A stretch of DNA of 43,040 bases from WHSP01 sp964424945 (lineage in GTDB: Bacteria; Gemmatimonadota; Gemmatimonadetes; Longimicrobiales; Longimicrobiaceae): contig CAYRLB010000018.1 of NCBI GenBank assembly GCA_964424945.1, forward strand, positions 1 to 43,040, written 5' to 3'. A program made the translations under genes and the position numbers. The first letter of the stretch is position 1. Every line of letters starts with the position of its first letter. Shown here one piece after another: positions 15,795 through 21,906 of this stretch. The notes beneath the pieces are model-generated. The model ran no database searches, was not told the origin of the DNA, and saw only the letters and a program-made list of their open reading frames with translations.

Positions 15795-17002
15795 GCAGAA
15801 CACCCCTCCGGATTCTTTACGTTTCCCACTCCTTCCCCCTGCCCGACGACCCCCTGTCGAATGTAGGCGGGATGCAGCGGGTGGCGGTCGCCCTCTTTCG
15901 CACGCTTAGCGGCAGGGACGACGTCGTCGTGACGCCCCTCCTCCTCGAGACGAGCTGGAAGATGACGGGCGTGCGGACCGGGCCCTTTCTTCTCCGGCTC
16001 GTGCAGCAGATCCCGCGGATCGTACGCGAGAAGCAGATCGATGTCGTCCTCTTCTCGTCGATGGTCACTGCGTCCGCGCTCCTGCTCGCCGGCGACCGTG
16101 TCCGGAAGGCGGGGGCGATGACGGCCGCCATTCCCGTCGGACGTGACGTCACCCTCCCGAATCCGCTCTACCAGAAGTTGGTGCCGCGGGTGTTGAAGAC
16201 GCTCGACGTCGTCCTGCCGATCAGCCGGGCGACCGCGGCGGAATGCATCGCGCGCGGTGCGGATCCGACGAAGGTGCACATCATCCCGTGCGGCGTGGAG
16301 GCGCCAGGCGGCGGAATGAGCGGAAGTCGGGAAGATGAACGGACGCGGATCCTGGATCTCCTGCGTGAGCGGGGGGTGACTCTTCCGACCGGGACTCTTC
16401 TCCTTCTGAGCGTCGGGAGGCATCAGGAGCGGAAGGGCTTCCACTGGTTCGTGGACGCCGTCATGCCGACCCTCCGGGAAGATGCGGTTTATCTGCTGGC
16501 AGGGAGCGGCCCGATGACGGCGGCCATCGAAGAGCGCATCCGGGCCAGGAAGCTGTCCGACAGGGTGATCCTGCTCGGACAGGTCGCCGAGGAGGTGCTT
16601 TCAACGCTCTATTCGGGAGCGGACCTCTTCATCATGCCGAACATTCCCGTGCCCGGCGATATCGAAGGGTTCGGCGTGGTGATGATCGAGGCAGGAGCGG
16701 GCGGGCTTCCGGTCGTCGCGGCTGGATTGGAGGGGATCCGGGATGTCATCAGCGAGGGGGTGAATGGGACCCTCGTCGAATCGGGCGATGCAAATGGCTT
16801 CGCGAACGCCATCGCGGCATACCGTGATCCGGCAGTGCTATCCGCAGCCTCCGCCAGAGCGAAGGAGCACGTGGAAGCGAATTTCGGGTGGCCCGCTGTC
16901 GCGCAGCGGCACGTGGAGGTGCTGAGGAAGCTGGCAGCTATCAGCGGAAGAGGGCGAGGCCCTGCTTCAACAGGGGGAGGAACCGGCCCAAGAGGCGGGT
17001 GA
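15791..17002 (+). CDS. Glycosyltransferase family 4 (GT-B fold)
   Basis: 403 residues starting at a GTG that overlaps the previous stop (GTGA, 15791-15794). The N-terminal acceptor domain shows RILYVSHSFPLPDDPLSNVGGMQRV. The C-terminal nucleotide-sugar domain shows LLSVGRHQERKGFHWFVDAV, YLLAGSGPM, ILLGQVAEEVLSTLYSGADL and GFGVVMIEAGAGGLPVVA, the E-x7-E retaining GT4 signature. Soluble or membrane-associated; it adds a sugar from a nucleotide donor to a lipid or polysaccharide acceptor that cannot be named. The tail is Gly/Arg-rich. No other envelope-polysaccharide gene is nearby, so its coupling to a molybdoenzyme is unexpected. Confidence 0.9.
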   Translation: MSRTPLRILYVSHSFPLPDDPLSNVGGMQRVAVALFRTLSGRDDVVVTPLLLETSWKMTGVRTGPFLLRLVQQIPRIVREKQIDVVLFSSMVTASALLLAGDRVRKAGAMTAAIPVGRDVTLPNPLYQKLVPRVLKTLDVVLPISRATAAECIARGADPTKVHIIPCGVEAPGGGMSGSREDERTRILDLLRERGVTLPTGTLLLLSVGRHQERKGFHWFVDAVMPTLREDAVYLLAGSGPMTAAIEERIRARKLSDRVILLGQVAEEVLSTLYSGADLFIMPNIPVPGDIEGFGVVMIEAGAGGLPVVAAGLEGIRDVISEGVNGTLVESGDANGFANAIAAYRDPAVLSAASARAKEHVEANFGWPAVAQRHVEVLRKLAAISGRGRGPASTGGGTGPRGG

Positions 17003-17291
17003 TGACCCAGAGCAGGACCGATTTAAAAAGGAAGCGCAGGATGAACATCTACCATTCTCCGCAGGCGTGACTCGCTCAGGCGGCCGGCGGGCGGATCCCG
17101 TCCCGGCTCCGCCCATCTTACGCGCAGGACGGCCGACCGGTTTCAGTCATCCTGCAACTCACCGGCCGTGAACGCGCGAGCAGGCCGGGCCGACAGATGC
17201 TCGCCATCCTGAGCGCCGTCGGCCCACGCCTTACCCGCTGGATCGCTCGCACTCCTTTCCAGGAGCACGGGCCCGCCCGCCGAGCCCGGCT
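17003..17291. other. Intergenic stretch without a supported gene
   Basis: The 289 bp between the glycosyltransferase and the XRE regulator contain a 22-codon frame at 17002-17070 (rejected) and a GC-rich remainder. I see no terminator with a U-tract and no RNA gene. Confidence 0.5.
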
Positions 17292-17510
17292 TTACGCTGC
17301 TGCGTCCGTTTCCTTGCGGAGCGACGGCTGAAAGACGTCTTCGATCCGGGACTGGAAGAGACGCGCGATGCGGAAGGCGAGACGGAGGCTCGGATGGTAC
17401 TTGCCCCGCTCCAATGCATTCACGGTCTGCCTCGAAACTTCGAGCTGCTTGGCGAGGTGAGCCTGAGTCCACTTGCGCTGCGTACGGAGGTCCTTCAATC
17501 GATTGGTCAT
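17292..17510 (-). CDS. XRE-family (Cro/C1-type) transcriptional regulator
   Basis: 72 residues that are essentially one helix-turn-helix: NRLKDLRTQRKWTQAHLAKQ and LEVSRQTVNALERGKYHPSL, then LAFRIARLFQSRIEDVF. This compact form (YgzD/YozG-like) binds DNA as a dimer and usually regulates an adjacent membrane-protein gene; none is adjacent here. The ATG at 17510 was chosen because the upstream extension to a TTG at 17552 has no ribosome-binding site. Two inverted repeats upstream (17527-17539 and 17572-17593) are candidate operators for autoregulation. Confidence 0.9.
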   Translation of the reverse strand: MTNRLKDLRTQRKWTQAHLAKQLEVSRQTVNALERGKYHPSLRLAFRIARLFQSRIEDVFQPSLRKETDAAA

Positions 17511-17800
17511 CACGGTTTCGCGCGGGGTCGCCTGGCGACGTTTCAGGTGCAAAACTGACGTGGTTTACGGTCCCCGTACTTCGCCGTACGGGGGACGCAT
17601 CGAGATCTAGTCGCGATAAAGCACGCGTTGAACCCCCCTGTACCAACGACATCAGCAAATCGTTGGGTGATCCGATGACTTTGACAAGATGGGGTGAAGT
17701 CGTCCGAGACTCAAGGGCTATGATGCAGATCGTCAATTCAGCCCTGGATCTCGTCAGTGCAATAGGATGCAGGTAGCTGGCAAAGAGGAAGGGGATGAAA
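17511..17800. promoter_or_regulatory. Upstream region of the XRE gene with three inverted repeats
   Basis: No gene is supported in this stretch. It contains GTCGCC-T-GGCGAC (17527-17539), CCCCGTAC-N6-GTACGGGG (17572-17593) and CCAACGA-N10-TCGTTGG (17643-17666). The first two lie 17-83 bp upstream of the regulator start, where an operator would be expected. Confidence 0.45.
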
Positions 17801-17829
17801 AGAGGACCCCGTTGTCTGCGGGGTCCTCT
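17797..17829 (-). terminator. Rho-independent terminator of the doxX-VOC operon
   Basis: An 11-bp perfect stem AGAGGACCCCG (17801-17811) / CGGGGTCCTCT (17819-17829) with a 7-nt loop. Read on the minus strand it is followed by TTTTCATCC, and it lies 31 bp after the VOC gene stop. Confidence 0.85.
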
Positions 17830-17859
17830 TCGACATTGCGCCGGACAGACGGGCGCGCG

Positions 17860-18783
17860 TCAGCCAGTCTTCAGACGCACTGGTGTTCCGGCGGGGTCGT
17901 GGAAGATGGGACCGTCAAGGCCAGTCGATGAGGCCGGGAAACCCGCCGCCTCCAGGGAAGCCTGGGCGCTGCTGACGTCTGCAGCGGAAGGCAGCAGGAG
18001 CTCCCACTCGATCAGGCGCGCATCTCCATCGCCCGCAGGGGGCGCACCCGCAGCCCACGTGTTGATGCCGAGATGGTGGTGGTAGCCCCCCGCCGACAGG
18101 AAAAGGGCACCGGGGTAACTCCAGACCATCTTGTCGAGGCCGAGGCCTTCATGGTAGAAGGTCGCCGAGCGAGCGAGATCCGCCACATGCAGGTGGATAT
18201 GTCCCATCTGCGTGCCCCCTGGCAGTCCATCCCACGGTGTATCCGCCCCCGCACGCACCACGCTCTCGAGGTCGAGCGGCTCGGTTGCCATCTGCAGCTG
18301 CCTCTGGTCCGTCGCCCATTCGGATCGGGGCCTGTCGACGTACACCTCGATGCCGAGGCCATCCGGATCGCGCAGATAGAGCGCCTCGCTCACCAGATGG
18401 TCCGAAGCTCCGAACCGGACACCTGTCCGGACGAGATGCGCGACGAAGCGTCCGAGTGTGGCGCGGTCCGGAACGAGGATCGCAAAGTGATACAGGCCAA
18501 GTCGCCCTGACGCTGGCGCTGGAACCGCGCCCGGCAGTTCCCGGAGATGGACGAGCGGAGCACCTCCCTCCCCTGCCCCGAGCGACGCCTGCCCCGATTC
18601 GCGCTCGACGATCCGCAGACCGATCACCTCCTGGTAGTAGGTTAGCGATCGCTCCAGATCGGCCACCTGGAGCACCACCGCACCCACTCGGGTCGATTCC
18701 GGGAGCCGCCATCCGGGCGCAGCGATCCCATAGTCCCAGGAGGGGTGCGTGGCCGGCGTCGCTGAAATTTGGCTGCGAGTCAT
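17860..18783 (-). CDS. Two-domain VOC protein, catechol-2,3-dioxygenase-like (CatE type)
   Basis: 307 residues with two vicinal-oxygen-chelate modules. The first (about 30-150) shows VGAVVLQVADLERSLTYYQE, LYHFAILVPDRATLGRF and YLRDPDGLGIEVYVD. The second (about 190-305) shows MGHIHLHVADLARSATFYHE, HHLGINTWA and a short final strand. The His in GHIHLHV and the Glu in GIEVY fit Fe(II) ligands. This is the arrangement of Bacillus CatE/MhqA-E ring-cleaving dioxygenases, which open catechols and hydroquinones. Cytosolic. It starts 31 bp after doxX on the same strand and shares its MarR-controlled promoter and a downstream terminator. Catechol cleavage is inferred from architecture and context; other VOC activities are possible. 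Confidence 0.85.
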   Translation of the reverse strand: MTRSQISATPATHPSWDYGIAAPGWRLPESTRVGAVVLQVADLERSLTYYQEVIGLRIVERESGQASLGAGEGGAPLVHLRELPGAVPAPASGRLGLYHFAILVPDRATLGRFVAHLVRTGVRFGASDHLVSEALYLRDPDGLGIEVYVDRPRSEWATDQRQLQMATEPLDLESVVRAGADTPWDGLPGGTQMGHIHLHVADLARSATFYHEGLGLDKMVWSYPGALFLSAGGYHHHLGINTWAAGAPPAGDGDARLIEWELLLPSAADVSSAQASLEAAGFPASSTGLDGPIFHDPAGTPVRLKTG

Positions 18784-18814
18784 ATCGTCAACGCACCTTT
18801 CAAGAGGTGAACGG

Positions 18815-19267
18815 TCAGGAGAGCCCCCGCCCCCCCGAACCTGCCCCGCGTCGGCGGGCGAGAACGGTGTCTGCGGAATACGAGCCGGCGCCGATCAGAG
18901 CCAGAGCGACGGCGCCTCCCATGAGCGCCAGCACGAACTCGTAGCCATTCGGCAGGAAGAATCCTGCCGGAAGGTGGGCGATGAAGAGCGCACCCGCCAT
19001 CGTGACGGCGAGCAGCGACGCGGAGACCCTGGTGAACAGGCCGATCACGAGCGCTGCACCGCCCAGAAGCTCCGCGAATGCAACGAGAGCAGCGGTAAGG
19101 CCGGGCAGCGGAATACCCATTCCGGCGAATCCCTCTGCAACCCCGTCGATCCCGTACACGAAGACCTTCTGCGCCCCGTGCGCAACAAAGACGACGCCGA
19201 GGGCGAGGCGAAGAATCGCGAGGCCGATGTCAAGTCGTGTCGCCGGAAGCGTTGAGGTGGTGGACAT
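18815..19267 (-). CDS. DoxX-family membrane protein (CatD/MhqP type)
   Basis: 150 residues with four predicted transmembrane helices: LDIGLAILRLALGVVFVAHG, LTAALVAFAELLGGAALVIG, ASLLAVTMAGALFIAHLP and FVLALMGGAVALALIGAG. The GAQKVF after helix 1 and AELLGG in helix 2 are DoxX landmarks. Bacterial DoxX proteins of this kind (CatD, MhqP, YfiD) are induced by quinones and thiol-reactive electrophiles and are thought to be inner-membrane redox proteins. The ATG follows GGAGAG at suitable spacing. Its promoter overlaps a strong palindrome (19302-19325) that the adjacent MarR protein probably binds. Co-transcribed with the VOC gene. Confidence 0.9.
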   Translation of the reverse strand: MSTTSTLPATRLDIGLAILRLALGVVFVAHGAQKVFVYGIDGVAEGFAGMGIPLPGLTAALVAFAELLGGAALVIGLFTRVSASLLAVTMAGALFIAHLPAGFFLPNGYEFVLALMGGAVALALIGAGSYSADTVLARRRGAGSGGRGLS

Positions 19268-19296
19268 CCGATATCTCTCCAGAATTGTTGGTTGAA

Positions 19297-19325
19297 ATTA
19301 GTTGTCATACCGTCCGGTGTGACAA
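19297..19325 (-). promoter_or_regulatory. doxX promoter overlapped by a MarR-type operator
   Basis: Minus-strand -35 TTGTCA (19320-19325) and -10 ACTAAT (19297-19302) are separated by 17 bp. A palindrome TTGTCA-N12-TGACAA (19302-19325), with ACCG/CGGT also paired inside and mismatches at only two base pairs, covers the -35 and the spacer. A repressor bound here would block RNA polymerase. TTGTCA half-sites recur at the marR promoter (19893-19898 and 19905-19910). Confidence 0.75.
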
Positions 19326-19369
19326 CACACTTTGCGCACTGAAGAAGCGTCGAATCGCTTCGGGGCGCC

Positions 19370-19876
19370 CTACGGTTTCGACGTCTCGGCCGCGCCCGGC
19401 TCCGCTTCAGACAGACGGTCCCGAACCCGCCCGAGCGACGTGATCAGCCCGCGCAGTTCGTCCGTGTTCAGATCGCGGAAATGCTCCTTGTGGAGGGCCT
19501 GCACCGGCGCATCGAGTGCGTCGACCAGGCGACGCCCCTCCTCGCTGATGCGCGTCGTGACGAACCGTCGGTCCTCTTCGTCGCGGAAGCGCTGGATCAG
19601 ACCGGCCGCTTCCATACGATCGAGGAGCCGGGTCGCGTCGGGGACACGAGCCACCATCCGCTCGCTGACTTCATTCCTGCACAGCCCCCTCTCTCCCGCG
19701 CCGCGCAGAATGCGCAGCACATTGTACTGCGTAGGCGTGATCTCGTACGGCTTCAGCGCCTCGGCGAGCGCATGCTCGAGCAGGGCGGCGGTTCGGGCGA
19801 CGGCCAGATGCGCCTCATGCTCAGGACTCGTGAAGGGGCGAGTCTGTTGAATCTCGTCGCGCAATTGAATACCCAT
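19370..19876 (-). CDS. MarR-family transcriptional regulator
   Basis: 168 residues. Winged-helix signature: ITPTQYNVLRILRGAGERGL, CRNEVSERMVARVPDATRLL, DRMEAAGLIQRFRDEEDRRF, VTTRISEEGRRLVDAL. It dimerises through terminal helices and represses from palindromes. The start is the ATG at 19876, exactly where a consensus promoter would begin the transcript; an upstream in-frame start at 19957 would lie above that promoter. A single Cys (residue 66) sits just ahead of the DNA-binding helices and could be redox- or electrophile-sensitive, as in other quinone-responsive regulators. The neighbouring doxX operator makes doxX-VOC its likely target, as MhqR/CatR-type regulators control mhq and catDE genes. 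Confidence 0.92.
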   Translation of the reverse strand: MGIQLRDEIQQTRPFTSPEHEAHLAVARTAALLEHALAEALKPYEITPTQYNVLRILRGAGERGLCRNEVSERMVARVPDATRLLDRMEAAGLIQRFRDEEDRRFVTTRISEEGRRLVDALDAPVQALHKEHFRDLNTDELRGLITSLGRVRDRLSEAEPGAAETSKP

Positions 19877-19882
19877 GATCTG

Positions 19883-19911
19883 AATATAGGTGTTGTCACA
19901 CGCATTGTCAA
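19883..19911 (-). promoter_or_regulatory. Consensus sigma-70-type promoter of marR, predicted leaderless transcript
   Basis: Minus-strand -35 TTGACA (19906-19911, perfect) and -10 TATATT (19883-19888, five of six) are separated by 17 bp. The expected transcription start, 7 nt after the -10, is the A of the marR ATG at 19876. Two TTGTCA half-sites overlap the -35 and spacer, suggesting autoregulation. Confidence 0.82.
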
Positions 19912-20095
19912 AGGGGCGGCGGCTCTCTGCAGACGAGTGGGCCTTTTCACCGGTCATCGGGAGGGGCTCGGGAACATCGTTGCAGCGCGGGCACTACATG
20001 CCTACCTTAAGGAGCTTCGCTACAGGCGTTTACAGCTTCCGCGGCGGCCGGAGCCGGCGCAACGAAGGTCGTTGCCCGGAAATCAAAAGGTCCTA

Positions 20096-20101
20096 CAGGA
20101 G
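20096..20101 (+). promoter_or_regulatory. Ribosome-binding site deciding a GTG start
   Basis: CAGGAG lies 7 nt before the GTG at 20109. The in-frame ATGs at 19890, 19998 and 20121 have no comparable site. Confidence 0.7.
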
Positions 20102-20108
20102 TTTCGAA

Positions 20109-20606
20109 GTGTCGTCGAAGATGGATATCGAGGGTGATCCGGCCATCCCATCCCTCGAAGATGAGGGTGAGTCGCTGGTCGGAGACGTGATGGACCCCCT
20201 TCCGGCGCGATTGGCTCTGCACCATTCGGTTGCCGCCGCACGAGAGCTGATGTATGCCCTCGACTACTCCTTCCTGGTGGTCGTTGCACCGGTCACCGGA
20301 AAGTTTCTCGGCGTCGTGCTGCGCCGGACGCTCGAGCGGACGTGTGAGCAGCGCGGCCACGATTCGGAGAGCTGTCCGCTCGTACGTCATCTCATGACGG
20401 ATGTCGATTTCTGTCTTGAGACGGAGCGGGTCGATGAAGTGTTCGGACCCCGCGCGACCGCCATCCAACCGCGGGGCGAGGGGAGGCCGGCCCCGGAAGT
20501 CCGCAGACGGAACGCCCTCCCCGTCGTCGTGGTCGACGACTACAAGGTGCCGATCGGATTGCTTCGTCGGCCCCGCTCCCGTCAGAAGGTCGCTGCAGGC
20601 GACTGA
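20109..20606 (+). CDS. CBS-domain-pair protein
   Basis: 165 residues from the GTG at 20109. The layout is a divergent CBS (Bateman) pair: VGDVMDPLPARLALHHSVAA, then YSFLVVVAPVTGKFLGVVLR, then a second unit VRHLMTDVDFCLETERVDEV and NALPVVVVDDYKVPIGLLRR. The two D-VM-P / LM-D openings and the hydrophobic V-V-V-D strands with G-x-x-x-R endings are the CBS pattern. Such modules bind adenosine nucleotides and usually regulate another domain; here the protein consists of the pair alone with short charged ends, so it probably acts on a partner. The acidic N-terminus (SLEDEGESL) is a further feature. A strong terminator at 20674 separates it from the metallophosphoesterase. Confidence 0.75.
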   Translation: MSSKMDIEGDPAIPSLEDEGESLVGDVMDPLPARLALHHSVAAARELMYALDYSFLVVVAPVTGKFLGVVLRRTLERTCEQRGHDSESCPLVRHLMTDVDFCLETERVDEVFGPRATAIQPRGEGRPAPEVRRRNALPVVVVDDYKVPIGLLRRPRSRQKVAAGD

Positions 20607-20673
20607 TCGAAAGCTGGCTCCTTCCCTCTCGTCCTCATCAGCGTTACTGGCCCTTTTCTGGCATGACTGAAGC

Positions 20674-20704
20674 GCGCCGCGGACCGTATCGCGGCGCTTT
20701 TTTC
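20674..20704 (+). terminator. Rho-independent terminator after the CBS-domain gene
   Basis: Perfect 8-bp stem GCGCCGCG (20674-20681) / CGCGGCGC (20690-20697), 8-nt loop, followed by seven T. The next gene starts only 29 bp after the T-tract, so the metallophosphoesterase must have a promoter overlapping this site or depend on read-through. Confidence 0.9.
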
Positions 20705-20732
20705 TGCCCTGGTTCGGCACGGGAGAGGGGAA

Positions 20733-21479
20733 ATGGGGAACGGACGGGATGTTCGGATTGCGGCGATCGGAGATGTCCATTTCGACGGCAAGGCGAGCGG
20801 TTCGCTGCGCGGGATTTTCAGCGACATCTGCCGTGAGGCGCAGATCATGGTGCTGTGCGGCGACCTAACCACCCATGGTGATCCCGAACAGGTCGAAGCC
20901 TTCGTAAAGGAGCTGGACGGCGTTACCATCCCGATCGTCGGCGTTCTGGGCAATCACGATTTCGAGGCGGGCGCGGAGGCTGTCATCACCGACATTCTCG
21001 TCGAGCGAGGGATCCATATGCTCGACGGGGCGGCCGTAGAGATCGAGGGGATCGGATTTGCCGGAGTGAAGGGTTTCGGCGGAGGCTTCGGGCGCCGCAC
21101 GCTCGGGCCCTTCGGCGAGAAGATCTACAAGGATTTTGTGCAGAGTGCCCTCGACGAAGCGTTGAAGCTCGAGACGGCGCTGCGCACCCTGGAGGCGGAA
21201 ACCCGGGTTGCCGTTCTGCACTATTCGCCGATCCCGGAGACACTCGTCGGCGAGCCGGAGGAGATCTACCCCTTCCTTGGTTCCTCCCGTCTGCTTCCGC
21301 CCATCGAGACGTATGGTGCGAGCGTAGTCTTTCATGGACATGCGCACATCGGTGCGGCTGAGGGCGCGACCCCGTCCGGGATCCCGGTTTTCAATTGCGC
21401 GATGGGCGTGCTGGAGCGGTCGATCGGGAGCCCCTTCCGCGTCTGGACCGCGACGGCACCCGACCGCCGGACGCGGTAG
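20733..21479 (+). CDS. Calcineurin-like metallophosphoesterase
   Basis: 248 residues with all five family motifs in order: GDVHFD (residues 13-18), CGDLTTHGD, LGNHDFEAG, LHYSPIPET and HGHAHIGAAEG. These bind a di-metal centre (Mn/Fe/Zn) that hydrolyses phosphomono- or phosphodiesters. No signal peptide or membrane segment, so cytosolic. GAGAGGGG precedes the ATG. The substrate cannot be inferred from sequence. It is a separate lineage from the PdeM nuclease at 24926. Confidence 0.9.
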   Translation: MGNGRDVRIAAIGDVHFDGKASGSLRGIFSDICREAQIMVLCGDLTTHGDPEQVEAFVKELDGVTIPIVGVLGNHDFEAGAEAVITDILVERGIHMLDGAAVEIEGIGFAGVKGFGGGFGRRTLGPFGEKIYKDFVQSALDEALKLETALRTLEAETRVAVLHYSPIPETLVGEPEEIYPFLGSSRLLPPIETYGASVVFHGHAHIGAAEGATPSGIPVFNCAMGVLERSIGSPFRVWTATAPDRRTR

Positions 21480-21636
21480 GAGCTCGCCTGAGGATCAGAA
21501 GAGGGTATTCCCATGCCGCCGCTCCCTCTTCCGGCGGCCACGCGCCAGGCTTCTCACGTCGATATTCGTCCCCCACGTCCCACGGCAGGATGAACATCTC
21601 CTGACGCATCTTTGTCCTGAGAGTACCGCTTCTTCA

Positions 21637-21807
21637 TCAGCACCTTTCCCCTTCCCGCGAAGACGATCCTTCAGCGGATGACCCGCTATTCCGCGCGCCG
21701 GTGAAGTATCGCCCACTAATCTTCACCCCATTTCGGTAACCCCGCACCTCTACGTGTATCGGACGATTCATGTCGTCCCGCTCTCGGCCGCCATCCCTCA
21801 CCGTCAT
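21637..21807 (-). CDS. Doubtful 56-residue frame
   Basis: The ATG at 21807 follows AGGGGG at a 5-nt spacing. The middle of the product (HVEVRGYRNGVKISGRYF) looks like a beta-hairpin; the rest is Ser/Gly/Arg-rich. GC at third positions is about 60%, clearly below neighbouring genes. It has no recognisable family. It may be chance or a gene fragment. Confidence 0.22.
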   Translation of the reverse strand: MTVRDGGRERDDMNRPIHVEVRGYRNGVKISGRYFTGARNSGSSAEGSSSREGERC

Positions 21808-21855
21808 CGACGCCCCCTGATCTCCCACCTTGACTTCGTTCGGAGTGCAAGAGAT

Positions 21856-21871
21856 TTTAGGCATTCCTAAA
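21856..21871. promoter_or_regulatory. Perfect palindrome TTTAGG-N4-CCTAAA, candidate metalloregulator operator
   Basis: A 16-bp perfect inverted repeat (TTTAGG CATT CCTAAA) lies 36 bp before the di-haem gene ATG. It covers the expected -35 position if AATAAT at 21891-21896 is the -10. TTAGG...CCTAA half-sites are typical of DtxR/IdeR/MntR-family iron or manganese regulators. Assignment to that family is inference. Confidence 0.5.
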
Positions 21872-21906
21872 CTTTGTATTTGTTTGATTGAATAATTACT
21901 TTTGTT

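Larger units (their letters stand above)
21480..21906. other. 427-bp intergenic region, AT-rich at its right end
   Basis: The left part is GC-rich and contains a GCCGCCG/CGGCGGC hairpin (21515-21538) with no U-tract. The right part (about 21840-21906) is the most AT-rich segment of the window and holds the palindrome at 21856-21871 and a probable promoter for the di-haem operon. One weak small frame lies on the minus strand at 21637-21807. Confidence 0.6.

Noticed and set aside
17002..17070. A 22-codon frame whose ATG overlaps the glycosyltransferase stop
   Set aside because: Too short, strongly basic, no ribosome-binding site beyond the overlap and nothing coupled after it.
17143..17736. 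A 197-codon minus-strand frame over the XRE regulator
   Set aside because: It overlaps the clear helix-turn-helix gene on the same strand in another frame and has no recognisable segment.
21515..21538. GCCGCCG/CGGCGGC hairpin after the metallophosphoesterase
   Set aside because: No T-run follows on either strand; GC-rich repeats of this size are common here.
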